DNA of 64,000 nucleotides from Hymenobacter perfusus (GTDB lineage Bacteria; Bacteroidota; Bacteroidia; Cytophagales; Hymenobacteraceae), in assembly GCF_003944765.1 (NCBI RefSeq), contig NZ_RWIU01000002.1:744001-808000 (forward strand), in the 5' to 3' direction. Made by a program: the position numbers and the translations under genes. Below are positions 51,816 through 61,773 of this stretch, in pieces (position 1 is the first letter of the stretch; the number at the start of each line of letters is the position of its first letter). The notes under the pieces were generated by a model, which worked only from the letters and a program-made list of their open reading frames with translations, was not told the origin of the DNA and searched no databases.

Positions 51816-52241
51816 CTACGGATGCTGCCGCAGAATCTGCAGCGTTTTGGCGTCCGATGCACCCGCAAAAAACTTATCCAGTACCTGCTGAAAAACCGGG
51901 TGTGCGCCTTCTAGCGCGGCAAACAGCGTCATCGACGACTTCAGCTTCACGTCATCGGGGCTGCCCATGATGCGGGTAGCGTCGGTGCTTTCCAAGGCCA
52001 GCAGTGCCGTGCTGATTTCTTGTAGACGCGGGCCTAACACGGGGTGTCGCAGGTAGCCTTCAGCTTCCTGCCGGTTCTGGATGGCGTAGAACCGGGCCGT
52101 TTCGCTGTAGCCCAGGCCCTGCATCTGGGGGAAGATGTACCACATCCAGTGGCTGCGCTTGCGGCCCGTTTGTATTTCAGCCAGGGCTACTGCGTAGTCG
52201 CGCTGCTGGGCGTCGAGGAAGCGTTGCAAGTTGCGGGGCAT
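51816..52241 (-). CDS. DUF1810 family protein
   Basis: A 141-residue protein matching the DUF1810 family: FLDAQQRDYAVALAEIQTGRKRSHWMWYIFPQMQGLG near the N-terminus, ARFYAIQNRQEAEGYLRHPVLGPRL in the middle, GSPDDVKLKSSMTLFAAL near the end. Several plant and bacterial members exist, function unknown. The start is the ATG at 52241. Confidence 0.92.
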   Translation of the reverse strand: MPRNLQRFLDAQQRDYAVALAEIQTGRKRSHWMWYIFPQMQGLGYSETARFYAIQNRQEAEGYLRHPVLGPRLQEISTALLALESTDATRIMGSPDDVKLKSSMTLFAALEGAHPVFQQVLDKFFAGASDAKTLQILRQHP

Positions 52242-52339
52242 GGTGGAGCAGAAAAGAGAGAGTAGCTGCTTGGGTAAGCGGTTGGATAATTACGTCCGAA
52301 ATGGCCTTTTAGCTGCCAACTGCCGCGGGTAAGAGCTGC

Positions 52340-54142
52340 TTACCTGGGCGGCGGGGCTTGCTGCAGCCATTCCAGTGCCTGCAGCAGCTCGGCATCCTGC
52401 TGCCGGGCCAACTGCCGGCGGGTAGGCACTACCAGTAGATCTGGCGTGAGCCCCGTGCCCTGGTAAGGCTGCCCCCGGGATACCACGCGGCGGCCCGTCC
52501 AGCTCAGCAGAAAGGCCCGCCCGATGGCCGCAAAGTTCATTTCGCCGTTGGTGCCGCCGGTTGGCTGGCCTACCAGCAGGCCGAGCTGGTGCCGCCGCAC
52601 CAGCTCGGTAATAGTTTCGCCGTAACTGTAGGTATGCGGGCCTGTCAGAAATACCTTGGGTGCCGCAATAAATGGTAGCTGAGGCGGCTTCCGCGCGGCT
52701 TGCTCCCCTGAAAATTTTGGGTGTTCAAAGTTCGGTTGGCGCAGCATCGGCATGGTCAGACTGTCAGAAATTAGCGGCTGCTGGCTGAAATGAAGCAGAA
52801 TGCGCAACAGGTCGTAGTGCGGGCGCTGGCGCAGGTCGATTACCACGCCCCGGGCGGCTTGCAGCTGCGGCAGGGCCCGCCGGAAATCGGCGTAGCGCAG
52901 GCGGGCCGCCTCCAGGTACACCAGGCCGGGCGCAACTTCCCGCACTGGCGGCAGCTGCTGGTACAAGCTGCCCCGCAACTGCCGGAACGCCCAGCGGAGG
53001 CAGGTGCTGTGGCCTAGCGAGTCGCGGAGTGTGAACGTAGCTGCCGGAGCCGCGGCGGCCAGCTGGGAGAGAAGTTGTCCGGTGGCCAGCTGGCGGGCTA
53101 CTGCCGGCGTGGTAGCGGGCTGCATCAGCTGCAGCGAATCGAGCCAGTGCGCCACCGGTCGGCCGTTCACGTGCGTGACAACGTCCCCCGGCACCACCTG
53201 GGTCCGCAGCCTGGGCGGTACCTGCTGCACCACCACCACTTGGTCTTCGGCCAGCACCAGCCGCAGCGCCCACGGCGGCTCCACGATGCGCAGGCCGGTG
53301 CGGGTTTTGGGGCCGATGGCCACGTGCCGGTCGGGCAGGCGGGCCAGCAGGGTGCGGCAGGCGGCCAGCAGCTCGGCTTCGGTGGTGGCCGGGGCGGCTT
53401 GCCGCAGCGCCGGACCCAGGGCCGCTTCCCACTGGGCCCGCGCCAGCACCGCGCGGTAGGGGTAAAAGTGCTGCAGCACATTCCAGACCAGCATAATGGT
53501 GGCCAGTCGATGCTCCGGCGTGCGGGCCGAAAGCCGGCGCACCCGCCGCCCCAGGTGGTACGAAAGCCGCTGCCGGTACTGCGCTGCCGTGAGCACCAGC
53601 GGTAATTCCAGCCGCACGGAGTCGGTGAGGGCGGCCGTGTACCGGCGCTGCTCGTTGGGAAACAGGCTGTCGGCCGCTGCCCCCGCTGCCGCCCGAATGG
53701 TGCTGGCGTAGGGAATGCCCGCCAGTTTCAACATCAGCCGGACCACTGGCAGCCCGGCTTTGTCGCGTCCCAGGCTGTGATGTTCCCAGAAGTACACCGG
53801 CCCCGTACCCATCGGCGCGAAGCCGGCCGGCTCCGACTCCGCTGCCGCTGTATGTAGCCTAAGTAGGATTTCCGGGGCCAGTGGGCGCAGCAGGCTGTCG
53901 AGGGTGCGGGCCAGGGCGGCATCGGTGCGGGCGTGGCGCACGGCCGGAATGCTGCGGACCAGCACCGTTTCCCAGCTCAGGCGCGCGGTGTGGCGGTTGG
54001 GGTAGAAATATTTCACGTCGCCCACCAGCTTGGTGAGGGCCGTGAGGTTACGGGTTTCGCGAGCGGTAAGCGGGGCCGGTGAAGCGCTGGACGCAAACGG
54101 CAGGGCCAGGAGCAGGAGTACGCTGGAGCGCAGAAAATTCAC
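52340..54142 (-). CDS. Secreted S41 family peptidase
   Basis: A 600-residue protein with a signal peptide (NFLRSSVLLLLALPFASSAS) when started at the GTG at 54142; the longer frame to 54220 would bury that signal. The N-terminal 300 residues are helical (VGDVKYFYPNRHTARLSW), then a PDZ-like region (VVPGDVVTHVNGRPVAHWLDSL, about 325-355) and the S41 (tail-specific protease) core, with the catalytic Ser in HTYSYGETITELV near residue 505 and GQPTGGTNGEMNF after it. It likely degrades peptides in the periplasm or outside the cell. Confidence 0.87.
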   Translation of the reverse strand: MNFLRSSVLLLLALPFASSASPAPLTARETRNLTALTKLVGDVKYFYPNRHTARLSWETVLVRSIPAVRHARTDAALARTLDSLLRPLAPEILLRLHTAAAESEPAGFAPMGTGPVYFWEHHSLGRDKAGLPVVRLMLKLAGIPYASTIRAAAGAAADSLFPNEQRRYTAALTDSVRLELPLVLTAAQYRQRLSYHLGRRVRRLSARTPEHRLATIMLVWNVLQHFYPYRAVLARAQWEAALGPALRQAAPATTEAELLAACRTLLARLPDRHVAIGPKTRTGLRIVEPPWALRLVLAEDQVVVVQQVPPRLRTQVVPGDVVTHVNGRPVAHWLDSLQLMQPATTPAVARQLATGQLLSQLAAAAPAATFTLRDSLGHSTCLRWAFRQLRGSLYQQLPPVREVAPGLVYLEAARLRYADFRRALPQLQAARGVVIDLRQRPHYDLLRILLHFSQQPLISDSLTMPMLRQPNFEHPKFSGEQAARKPPQLPFIAAPKVFLTGPHTYSYGETITELVRRHQLGLLVGQPTGGTNGEMNFAAIGRAFLLSWTGRRVVSRGQPYQGTGLTPDLLVVPTRRQLARQQDAELLQALEWLQQAPPPR

Positions 54143-54348
54143 GAAAAAAGGATAGAGTGAACACAGCGAAAGAGCCGCCTGCTCGGCCGGGCGTTGCAAG
54201 TGGCGTCTGGAATACGGCAAATTGGCTTGCTACCAGCCAGCTACGATGGGGGAGTAGGCTCAATAGAGGCTGAGAAACCCCGTCGGCGGGTGCCCAACTC
54301 CCAACTTCCGTTTCTACCTTACGGCTCCCGACTATTCTCTCTTACTGC

Positions 54349-56781
54349 GTGAAAAACATCTACTCCCTGCTGTTAGGCAGCTTCCTGCTGAGTGCGCCGC
54401 TGGCTTCGGCCCAAACCCTGGCCGAAAAGACGAAGGGCCTCCAGAAATTTCCGGGTTATTTCCCGTTTTACTGGGATGAGAAAGGCGGCCGGATTCTGCT
54501 GGAAATTGACAAGCTCGACCAGGAAATCCTCTACGTAAGCAGCCTGCCCCACGGCGTGGGCTCCAATGATCTGGGCCTTGATCGGGGCCAGATCGGGCAG
54601 CAGCGCATCGTGAAGTTCGTGCGGAGTGGCCCCAAGATTCTGCTGCTGCAGCCCAACTACGACTACCGCGCCGTGAGCCCCAACCCCGACGAACGCAAAT
54701 CGGTGGAGCAGGCGTTTGCGCAGTCCGTTATCTGGGGCTTCAAGTCCGAGGCCCAGGAAGGCAACCGCGTGCTGGTTGACCTCACGCCTTTCCTGCTGCG
54801 CGACTCCCACCAGCTCGGTGACCGGCTCGACGACCTGAAACAGGGTAGCTATAAGGCCGAGGAAAGCCGCTCGGCGGTGTTTCTGCCCAACACTAAGGGC
54901 TTCCCGCAGAACTCCGAGTTTGAGGCCGTCATCACCCTCATTGGCAAGGCCAAGGGGAGCGAAATCCGGTCCGTAACGCCCGACCCCAACGCCGTGACGG
55001 TGCATATGCACCACTCCTTCATCCAGCTGCCAGATGCCGGCTATACGCCCCGCGCCTTCGACCCGCGCGCCGGCTACTACGCCAACGAGTTTATGGATTA
55101 CGCCACGCCCATCGACCAGCCCATCATGCAGCGGCAGCTCGTGCGCCACCGGCTGGTTAAAAAAGACCCCACCGCTGCCCAGAGTGAGGCGGTGGAGCCG
55201 CTGGTGTACTACCTGGACCGGGGCGCGCCCGAACCCGTGCGCTCCGCCCTCATGGAAGGCGCCGCGTGGTGGAACCAGGCCTTTGAGGCCGCCGGCTACC
55301 GCAATGCGTTTCAGGTGAAGCTGCTGCCCGAAGACGCCGACCCGATGGACATCCGCTACAACCTGATTCAGTGGGTGCACCGCTCCACCCGGGGCTGGTC
55401 GTACGGGGCCAGCATCACGGACCCGCGCACCGGCGAAATCATCAAGGGGCAGGTGTCGTTGGGCTCGTTGCGGGTGCGCCAGGATTTCCTGATTGCCGAG
55501 GGCCTGCTGCAACCCTACGAGGATGGTAAACCTACCAGCCCCGAGATGCTGCAGATGGCCGTGGCGCGCCTGCGCCAGCTGGCGGCTCACGAGGTGGGCC
55601 ACACCCTGGGCCTCTACCACAACTACTCGGCCAGCACCCGCGAACGGTCGTCGGTGATGGACTACCCCATGCCGCGCATCAAGATGCGGCCCGATGGCAG
55701 CATCAATCTGAGCGAGGCCTACGCCGTCGGCATTGGCAGCTGGGACAAGCGCGCCATCCTCTACGGCTACCAGGATTTCGGCCCCCGAGCCGATGAAAAG
55801 GCGGCCCTGCAAGCCATTATCAAGCAGACGCTGGCCGAGGGCTACGTGTTCATCTCCGATGCCGATGCCCGCGCCGCCGGGGGCGCGCACCCCACGGCCC
55901 ACCTCTGGGACGACGGCCCCAACGCCGCCGATGAGCTCAACCGCCTCATGGACGTGCGCCGACAGCTGCTCAGCCGCTTCTCCGAAAAAGCCCTGGCTCC
56001 CGGCCAGCCCATGGCTATGCTGGAGGAGGTGCTGGTGCCCATGTACCTGCTGCAGCGCTACCAGGTGGAAGCGGCGGCCAAGCAGCTCGGCGGCCTCTAC
56101 TACACCTACGCCCTGAAGGGCGACGGCCAGACCGTTACGCAATTCGTGACGCCCGCGGAGCAGTGGAAGGCCTTTGACGCGCTGCTGCGCACGATTTCGC
56201 CCCGGGAGCTGGCCCTGCCGGAGGAGTTGCTGGCCAAGATTCCGCCGCGCCCCGTGAACTACGGCCGCAGCCGCGAAACCTTCCCTGCCCGCACCGGCCT
56301 CACCTTCGATGCCCTCGGCGCGGCCGAATCGGCGGCGGCTACCACGCTGGAGTTTCTGCTGAATCCACAGCGGGCGGCCCGTCTGGAGGAGTACCACGCC
56401 CGCCACCCCGAGCAGCCCGGTCTGCGCGCCGTGCTCGATAAGCTACTGGCCCAGACCTGGGGCAGCAAGCCCGAAACCGGCTACGCCGGCGAGCTGCAGC
56501 GCCTTGTGCAGATGCTCACCCTGCAAAAACTGCTGGCCCTGGCCGCCGCCGCCCAGGCCCCGGTAAGCGTGCAGGCCGTAACTGCGCTGAAGGTGGAGGA
56601 GCTGAAGCAGCAGCTAGAAAAAGACCGGAAAGCCCGCGACGAAAACCGCCGTGCCACCGCTTTGCTGGGGTTGCGCACCATCCAGCAGTTCGAGGAGGCC
56701 CCCGAGAAGTTCCAGCCCGCGCCCGCCCTCCCCATGCCCGACGGCGCCCCCATCGGCTCCGACGACTGCGGAGAATTGTAA
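54349..56781 (+). CDS. Secreted zinc metalloprotease (metzincin type, DUF5117/DUF5118 domains)
   Basis: An 810-residue secreted protease starting at GTG 54349; VKNIYSLLLGSFLLSAPLAS is the signal peptide. The N-terminal beta-rich region (FPGYFPFYWDEKGGRILLEI, LYVSSLPHGVGSNDLGLDRGQ) matches the DUF5118/DUF5117 domains. The zinc site is HEVGHTLGLYHN, an HExxHxxGxxH motif, at about residues 414-425, followed by SSVMDYPMPRI with the Met-turn and YAVGIGSWDKRAILYGY. Such proteins are common in Bacteroidota and digest extracellular protein. It is divergent from the S41 peptidase gene, so two secreted proteases share one regulatory region. Confidence 0.93.
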   Translation: MKNIYSLLLGSFLLSAPLASAQTLAEKTKGLQKFPGYFPFYWDEKGGRILLEIDKLDQEILYVSSLPHGVGSNDLGLDRGQIGQQRIVKFVRSGPKILLLQPNYDYRAVSPNPDERKSVEQAFAQSVIWGFKSEAQEGNRVLVDLTPFLLRDSHQLGDRLDDLKQGSYKAEESRSAVFLPNTKGFPQNSEFEAVITLIGKAKGSEIRSVTPDPNAVTVHMHHSFIQLPDAGYTPRAFDPRAGYYANEFMDYATPIDQPIMQRQLVRHRLVKKDPTAAQSEAVEPLVYYLDRGAPEPVRSALMEGAAWWNQAFEAAGYRNAFQVKLLPEDADPMDIRYNLIQWVHRSTRGWSYGASITDPRTGEIIKGQVSLGSLRVRQDFLIAEGLLQPYEDGKPTSPEMLQMAVARLRQLAAHEVGHTLGLYHNYSASTRERSSVMDYPMPRIKMRPDGSINLSEAYAVGIGSWDKRAILYGYQDFGPRADEKAALQAIIKQTLAEGYVFISDADARAAGGAHPTAHLWDDGPNAADELNRLMDVRRQLLSRFSEKALAPGQPMAMLEEVLVPMYLLQRYQVEAAAKQLGGLYYTYALKGDGQTVTQFVTPAEQWKAFDALLRTISPRELALPEELLAKIPPRPVNYGRSRETFPARTGLTFDALGAAESAAATTLEFLLNPQRAARLEEYHARHPEQPGLRAVLDKLLAQTWGSKPETGYAGELQRLVQMLTLQKLLALAAAAQAPVSVQAVTALKVEELKQQLEKDRKARDENRRATALLGLRTIQQFEEAPEKFQPAPALPMPDGAPIGSDDCGEL

Positions 56782-56865
56782 CAGGTGGGGTATAACCAGC
56801 CTATTCACTACGCTTCAGCGGCTACCGCGCCAGCCGTTGAGGCTTAGTGTTTTTTGATAATGAAC

Positions 56866-56898
56866 AAAAAGAGCCCCGCCAACTGGCGCGGCTCTTTG
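56866..56898. terminator. Bidirectional terminator
   Basis: AAAAGAGCC and GGCTCTTT (outer stem) with a GC-rich inner stem (CCGCCAACTGGCGCG), between the stop codons at 56781 and 56922. Confidence 0.8.
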
Positions 56899-56921
56899 GG
56901 TATAAGGCCGGCTACCGGGCG

Positions 56922-58373
56922 CTAGCGCAACGCGGCCGCGTCTGAAGTGGCCAGCGGGGCGCCGCCGCCCAGGGCGCGGTACAGGTCGATGAGCTGCAGG
57001 AACTGCTCGCGGCGGGTGGTGGTCAGGTTCAGCTCGGCTTCCAGGGCGCTGCGCTGGGCGGTGATGACTTCCAGGTAGGTGGCGTAGCTGGCCGTGTAGA
57101 GGTCGTTGGAAATGTCCACGGCCTTGGTCAGGGCGGCCACTTCCTGCTGCTGCAGGGCGTACACGCGCTGGTAGTTCTGCAGGCCCCGCAGGCTGGTCGT
57201 TACTTCCTCAAACCCGGTCTGGATGCTGCGCTGATACTCGAAGTAGGCGATGCGCTGCCGGGCCGCCGACTGGGTGTATTCGGCCCGCAGCACGTTGCGG
57301 TTGAAGAGCGGGGCCGAGACGCCGGCCAGCAGCCCGTAGGCCAAAGAGCCGGGCGTGCTCAGCAGCAGCGAGGCCTTGTAGGCGTTCAGCCCCACGTACG
57401 GCGACAAGGTGAGCGAAGGCAGGAAGGCGGCCCGGGCGGCGGCCACGTCGGCCTTGGTGGCCAGCAGCGCCAGCTCGGCCTGCTGCACATCGGGGCGGCG
57501 CAGCAGCAGCTCGGCCGGCAGCCCGGTGGTGAGCACGGCAGGCAATGGCTGCTGCTGGATGGGCAGGCCCCGCGCAATGGGCTGGGGGTAGCGGCCCAGC
57601 AGGCGGTTGAGCTGGTTTTCAGTGGCCAGGATGCGCTGCTGCACTTCCACCTCGCCGCTGCGGGTGCGCAGCAGCTGGGCCGTGAACTGCTGCACGGCCA
57701 GCTCGGTGGCCCGGCCGCCGACCTTCTGCACCCGCACAATTTCCAGGGCCCGGCTTTGCAGCCGCTCGTTTTTGCCCAGCACGTCCAGCTGGCTGTCCAG
57801 CGTCAGCAGCTCGTAATACAGGCGGGCCACCTGGGCTACCAGCGCGGTTTGCACCAGCCGGCGGCCCTGCTCGGTAGCCAGCATCCGGGCTACGGCCGCC
57901 CGGCGGCGGCTCCGCAGCTTGCCCCACAAATCAATTTCCCAGGCGCTGCGCAGCCCCAGGAAGTAGTCGGGAGCCACCGTGGGCAGCTGGCGGCCGTCGT
58001 TGGTTGCGTTGTAGCCGGTGCCGCTGAGGGTGGCAAACCGGTCGGCGCTGGCGGCGGCCACGCCGTTGACGGCGGGCAGCAGTGCCCCCCGGGCCGCCTG
58101 CACGCTGGCGCGGGCCACTTCCACCCGCTGCACGGCAATCAGCAAATCGGGGTTGGCGCGCAGGGCCGTATCAAGCAGCCCGATCAGGTTGGGATCCGCA
58201 AAGAACTGCTGCCAGGGCTGGGCGGCAATGGACGCCGAGTCGGTTGCCCCCGCAGTGGCGGCGGCCGTGCCGAACGTGGCTGGCACGGCCGTGGCGCGGG
58301 GCGTGAGCACCGGCTGCATGGTCTGGCAGCTGCCCAGGGCCGCCAGCGTGAGCAAAAGCAGCAGGCGGCGCAC
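56922..58373 (-). CDS. RND efflux outer membrane channel (NodT/OprM-like lipoprotein)
   Basis: A 483-residue TolC-family channel of the NodT lipoprotein type. The GTG at 58373 was chosen because it gives a proper signal peptide with lipobox (RRLLLLLTLAALGSCQ). The ATG at 58526, nine bases after the RND gene, is in frame too, but puts 50 residues before the signal. The helical repeats are typical: LIGLLDTALRANPDLLIAVQRVEVARAS, YFLGLRSAWEIDLWGKLRSRR, GLPAELLLRRPDVQQAELALLATKADVAAARA and TAQRSALEAELNLTTTRREQFLQLIDLYRALGG. It completes the efflux complex with the pump and adaptor genes upstream. Confidence 0.93.
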   Translation of the reverse strand: MRRLLLLLTLAALGSCQTMQPVLTPRATAVPATFGTAAATAGATDSASIAAQPWQQFFADPNLIGLLDTALRANPDLLIAVQRVEVARASVQAARGALLPAVNGVAAASADRFATLSGTGYNATNDGRQLPTVAPDYFLGLRSAWEIDLWGKLRSRRRAAVARMLATEQGRRLVQTALVAQVARLYYELLTLDSQLDVLGKNERLQSRALEIVRVQKVGGRATELAVQQFTAQLLRTRSGEVEVQQRILATENQLNRLLGRYPQPIARGLPIQQQPLPAVLTTGLPAELLLRRPDVQQAELALLATKADVAAARAAFLPSLTLSPYVGLNAYKASLLLSTPGSLAYGLLAGVSAPLFNRNVLRAEYTQSAARQRIAYFEYQRSIQTGFEEVTTSLRGLQNYQRVYALQQQEVAALTKAVDISNDLYTASYATYLEVITAQRSALEAELNLTTTRREQFLQLIDLYRALGGGAPLATSDAAALR

Positions 58374-58535
58374 CTCCAGGCCCCCCAGCCCCCGGGCAGA
58401 AGCAGAGGAGCTGGTTTTCGAGGGACTATCCGCTGCCAGCGGCTGGCTGCCAGCGGTTGCGGGTTCCCGCTCTGCGGAAGAGAGGAAGCCAGAGAAGGAA
58501 GTACGGAACAGGCGGAACAGAGTCATAGAGCAGGG

Positions 58536-61500
58536 TTAGGCGGCCGCGTGGGCGGGCTCGGGGTGGGCGGCGGGAACGGGGTGAGCCGTGGGCTCGGACA
58601 CTGGTTGGGCCGGCTTCTTGTCGCGGGCAAACAGCACGTAAAGGCCCGGAATCAGGACCACCCCGAACAACGTGCCGATGAGCATGCCGCCCGCCGCGGC
58701 CGTGCCGATGCTGCGGTTGCCCATGGCACCTGCGCCGGTGGCAATGCACAGCGGAATCAAACCGGCCACGAAGGCGAAAGAGGTCATCAGGATGGGGCGC
58801 AACCGGGAGCGGGCGCCTTCCACGGCCGCATCCAGCACCGACAAACCTTCCTGCTGCCGCTGCACCGCGAATTCGATGATGAGAATGGCGTTCTTACCCA
58901 GCAAGCCGATCAGCATTACCAGCGAAACCTGGGCGTAGATGTTGTTTTCCAGCCCCAGCAGCTTGAGCGCCAGAAACGCCCCGAAGATGCCGGTAGGCAA
59001 GCTCAGCAGCACCGGCAGCGGCAGCAGGAAACTCTCGTACTGCGCCGCCAGCAGCAAATACACGAACACCAGCACAATACCGAACACGTAGAGCGCCTGG
59101 TTGCCGGAAATGATTTGCTCCCGGGTCATGCCGCTCCACTCGAAGGTGTAGCCGCGCGGCAGCTCCTTGGCCGCCACTGCCTCAATGGTTTTGATGGCGT
59201 CGCCCGACGAGTAGCCGGGGGCGGTGTCGCCGTTGAGGGTGGCCGAGGTGTACATGTTGTAGCGCGTGAACTGCTCGGGGCCGTACACCCGCTCCAGGCG
59301 CACAAACGTGGAGTAGGGCACCATCTCGCCCCGATTGTTTTTCACGTAGAGCTTCAGCAAGTCCTCGGGCTTGGTGCGGTAGCCGGGCAGGGCCTGCACC
59401 ATCACCTTATACATCTGCCCGAAGCGGATAAAGCTGGCGGCGTAGTTGGCGCCCATCAGGGTTTGCAGGGTGCCCATGGCGCTGGCCACGGTCACGCCCT
59501 TCTTGGCGGCCAGGTCGGCATCCAGATGAATGAGGTACTGCGGAAAGGTGGGGTCGAAGCCGGAGAAGGTGTTTTCGATGGCCGGCGTGTTGTTGAGGGC
59601 CTTGATGAACCGGTCCGTCACCTCGTCGGTGCGGCGCAGGTCGCCGCGGCCGGTGCGGTCCAGCACCCGCAAGTCGAAGCCGCCGGCGTTACCGAAGCCG
59701 GGCACCGTGGGCGGGGTGAAGAACTGCACCTGCGCCCCGGTAATGTGCTTGGTTTTGCTGCGCAGCTGGGCCATCAGCTCGGTTACCGACTCTTTGCGCT
59801 CATCCCAGCCTTTCAGGTTGATCATACCCATGCCGTAGCTGGCCCCCGACACGTCGTTCATGAGCGAGTAGCCGGCCAGCGTCGATACCGATTCCACGGG
59901 TTTCATGGCCTGGGCCACGTGCTGCACTTCCTGCAATACCTGCTGGGTGCGCTCCATGGTGGCACCGGGCGGCGAGGTCACGTTGATGTACACCATGCCC
60001 TGGTCTTCGCTCGGAATGAAGCCGGTGGGCAGCACGGAGTTAACGCCCCAGGTGGCCGCGAAGAAGAACAGCAGCAGCGCCACCGTCACCAGCCGGCGGC
60101 TGGCCATGGTGCGCACCAAGCGTTGGTAGCCATCAGCAAACCGCTCGTAGCGGCTATTGAAGCCTGCAAAGAAGCGGCCCAGCAGCCCGGTGCGCTCGGC
60201 ATCCGGCGTGGGTTCCTTGAGCAGCAGTGCGCACAACGCCGGCGTGAGCGTGAGGGCATTCAACCCCGAAATGACGATGGAAATAGCCAGCGTGAGCGAA
60301 AACTGGCGGTAGAACACGCCCACCGGCCCGCTCATAAACGACACCGGAATAAACACCGCCGACATCACCAGCGTGATGGCAATAATGGCCCCGCTGATTT
60401 CGTGCATGGCTTCCAAGGTGGCGTCCATAGCCGAGAGGTGCTTTTCGTGCATCTTGGCGTGCACGGCTTCCACCACCACAATGGCGTTATCGACCACAAT
60501 GCCGATGGCCAGCACCAGCGCAAACAGCGTGAGCAAATTGATGCTGAAGCCCAGCAGCTGCATGAAAAACAAGGTGCCGACGAGGGCCACCGGCACGGCC
60601 AGGGCCGGAATAAGGGTGGAGCGCCAGTCCTGCAAAAACAGGTACACAATCACGAACACCAGCAAAAACGCCTCGAACAACGTGCGCACTACCTCGTGAA
60701 TACTGGCATCAAGGAAGCGCGACACGTCGTAGCTGATGTTGTAGGTCATGCCGGGCGGGAAGCTGGTGGCTTTCAGCTCGGCCATGCGGGCCTTCACCTG
60801 CGCAATAACGTCGGAGGCGTTGGAGCCGGGCAGCTGCTTGAGCAGGATGGCCGCCGAGGGCTGGCCGTTGCTCTTGGACAGCATCCGGTAGGTCTGCACC
60901 CCAAATTCCACGTCAGCCACGTCCTTGAGGCGCAGCACCGAGCCGTCGGCCTCGGCCCGAATCACGATGTTGCGGTACTGCTCGGGCTCGAAGAGCTTGC
61001 CGGTATAGCGCAGCACGTATTGCAGCACCTGGGCCGAGCGGCCCGAGCTTTCGCCGGTGCGGCCGGGGGCGGCTTCCACGCTCTGGGTCTGGATGGCCTC
61101 CACAATTTCGTCGGCCCCCACGCGGTAGGCCAGCATCCGGTCGGGCTTGAGCCACACGCGCATGGCGTACTCGCGGCTGCCCTGAATTTCGGCCAGCCCC
61201 ACGCCCTTGATGCGCTTGAGCTCCTGCAGAATGTTGATGTCGGCGAAGTTGTAGATGAACTGCTCGTCGGCCGTGGGGTCTTCGCTGACGATGTTCAGGT
61301 ACAGCAGCATGCTGTTCACTTCCTTTTCCGTCACCACGCCGGCCTTAATCACCTCCTGGGGCAGCTCGTCGAGAATGGTGGTTACGCGGTTCTGCACGGC
61401 CACGGCGGCCAGGTCGGGGTCGGTGCCCACCTCAAAGAACACCTCCACCAGGGTGGTGCCGTTGTTGGTGGTCACGGTGTTCATGTAGGTCATGCCCGGC

Positions 61501-61715
61501 ACCCCGTTGATGGCCCGCTCCAGCGGCGTGGCCACGGCCTTGGCCGACACCTCGGCGTTGGCCCCGTTGTACTTGGCCCGCACCGTCACGGACGGTGGCA
61601 CGATGTCGGGGAACTGCGTGACGGGCAGCGTGAACAGCGCCCCCACGCCCAGTAGGGTGATAAACAGCGAAATAACCAGCGACAAAACCGGCCGTCTGAT
61701 GAAGATAGAAAACAT
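58536..61715 (-). CDS. RND efflux pump, hydrophobe/amphiphile type (HAE1)
   Basis: The 1059-residue inner membrane pump has 12 transmembrane helices and two large periplasmic loops, as in AcrB/MexB. MFSIFIRRPVLSLVISLF is the usual first helix. The pore and docking domains are complete (GTTLVEVFFEVGTDPDLAAVAVQNRV). The proton relay in helix 4 reads AIGIVVDNAIVVVEAVHAKM: D409 is kept but the position equal to AcrB D408 is N410. The helix 10 Lys is present (GLLGKNAILIIEFA). It lies between the adaptor and channel genes and likely exports drugs or amphiphilic compounds; the substrate is not predictable. Confidence 0.95.
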   Translation of the reverse strand: MFSIFIRRPVLSLVISLFITLLGVGALFTLPVTQFPDIVPPSVTVRAKYNGANAEVSAKAVATPLERAINGVPGMTYMNTVTTNNGTTLVEVFFEVGTDPDLAAVAVQNRVTTILDELPQEVIKAGVVTEKEVNSMLLYLNIVSEDPTADEQFIYNFADINILQELKRIKGVGLAEIQGSREYAMRVWLKPDRMLAYRVGADEIVEAIQTQSVEAAPGRTGESSGRSAQVLQYVLRYTGKLFEPEQYRNIVIRAEADGSVLRLKDVADVEFGVQTYRMLSKSNGQPSAAILLKQLPGSNASDVIAQVKARMAELKATSFPPGMTYNISYDVSRFLDASIHEVVRTLFEAFLLVFVIVYLFLQDWRSTLIPALAVPVALVGTLFFMQLLGFSINLLTLFALVLAIGIVVDNAIVVVEAVHAKMHEKHLSAMDATLEAMHEISGAIIAITLVMSAVFIPVSFMSGPVGVFYRQFSLTLAISIVISGLNALTLTPALCALLLKEPTPDAERTGLLGRFFAGFNSRYERFADGYQRLVRTMASRRLVTVALLLFFFAATWGVNSVLPTGFIPSEDQGMVYINVTSPPGATMERTQQVLQEVQHVAQAMKPVESVSTLAGYSLMNDVSGASYGMGMINLKGWDERKESVTELMAQLRSKTKHITGAQVQFFTPPTVPGFGNAGGFDLRVLDRTGRGDLRRTDEVTDRFIKALNNTPAIENTFSGFDPTFPQYLIHLDADLAAKKGVTVASAMGTLQTLMGANYAASFIRFGQMYKVMVQALPGYRTKPEDLLKLYVKNNRGEMVPYSTFVRLERVYGPEQFTRYNMYTSATLNGDTAPGYSSGDAIKTIEAVAAKELPRGYTFEWSGMTREQIISGNQALYVFGIVLVFVYLLLAAQYESFLLPLPVLLSLPTGIFGAFLALKLLGLENNIYAQVSLVMLIGLLGKNAILIIEFAVQRQQEGLSVLDAAVEGARSRLRPILMTSFAFVAGLIPLCIATGAGAMGNRSIGTAAAGGMLIGTLFGVVLIPGLYVLFARDKKPAQPVSEPTAHPVPAAHPEPAHAAA

Positions 61716-61773
61716 AGATTGGGAGTAAGTGAGGAGGTGTGCCGCTGGACGGCGGGCTGGTAGGCCGTCAGCC

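Noticed and set aside
57756..61655. A 1299-residue open frame on the + strand
   Set aside because: It is the complement of the RND pump and channel genes, whose protein signatures are clear. The His/Gly/Gln-rich composition is that of an antisense frame in GC-rich DNA.
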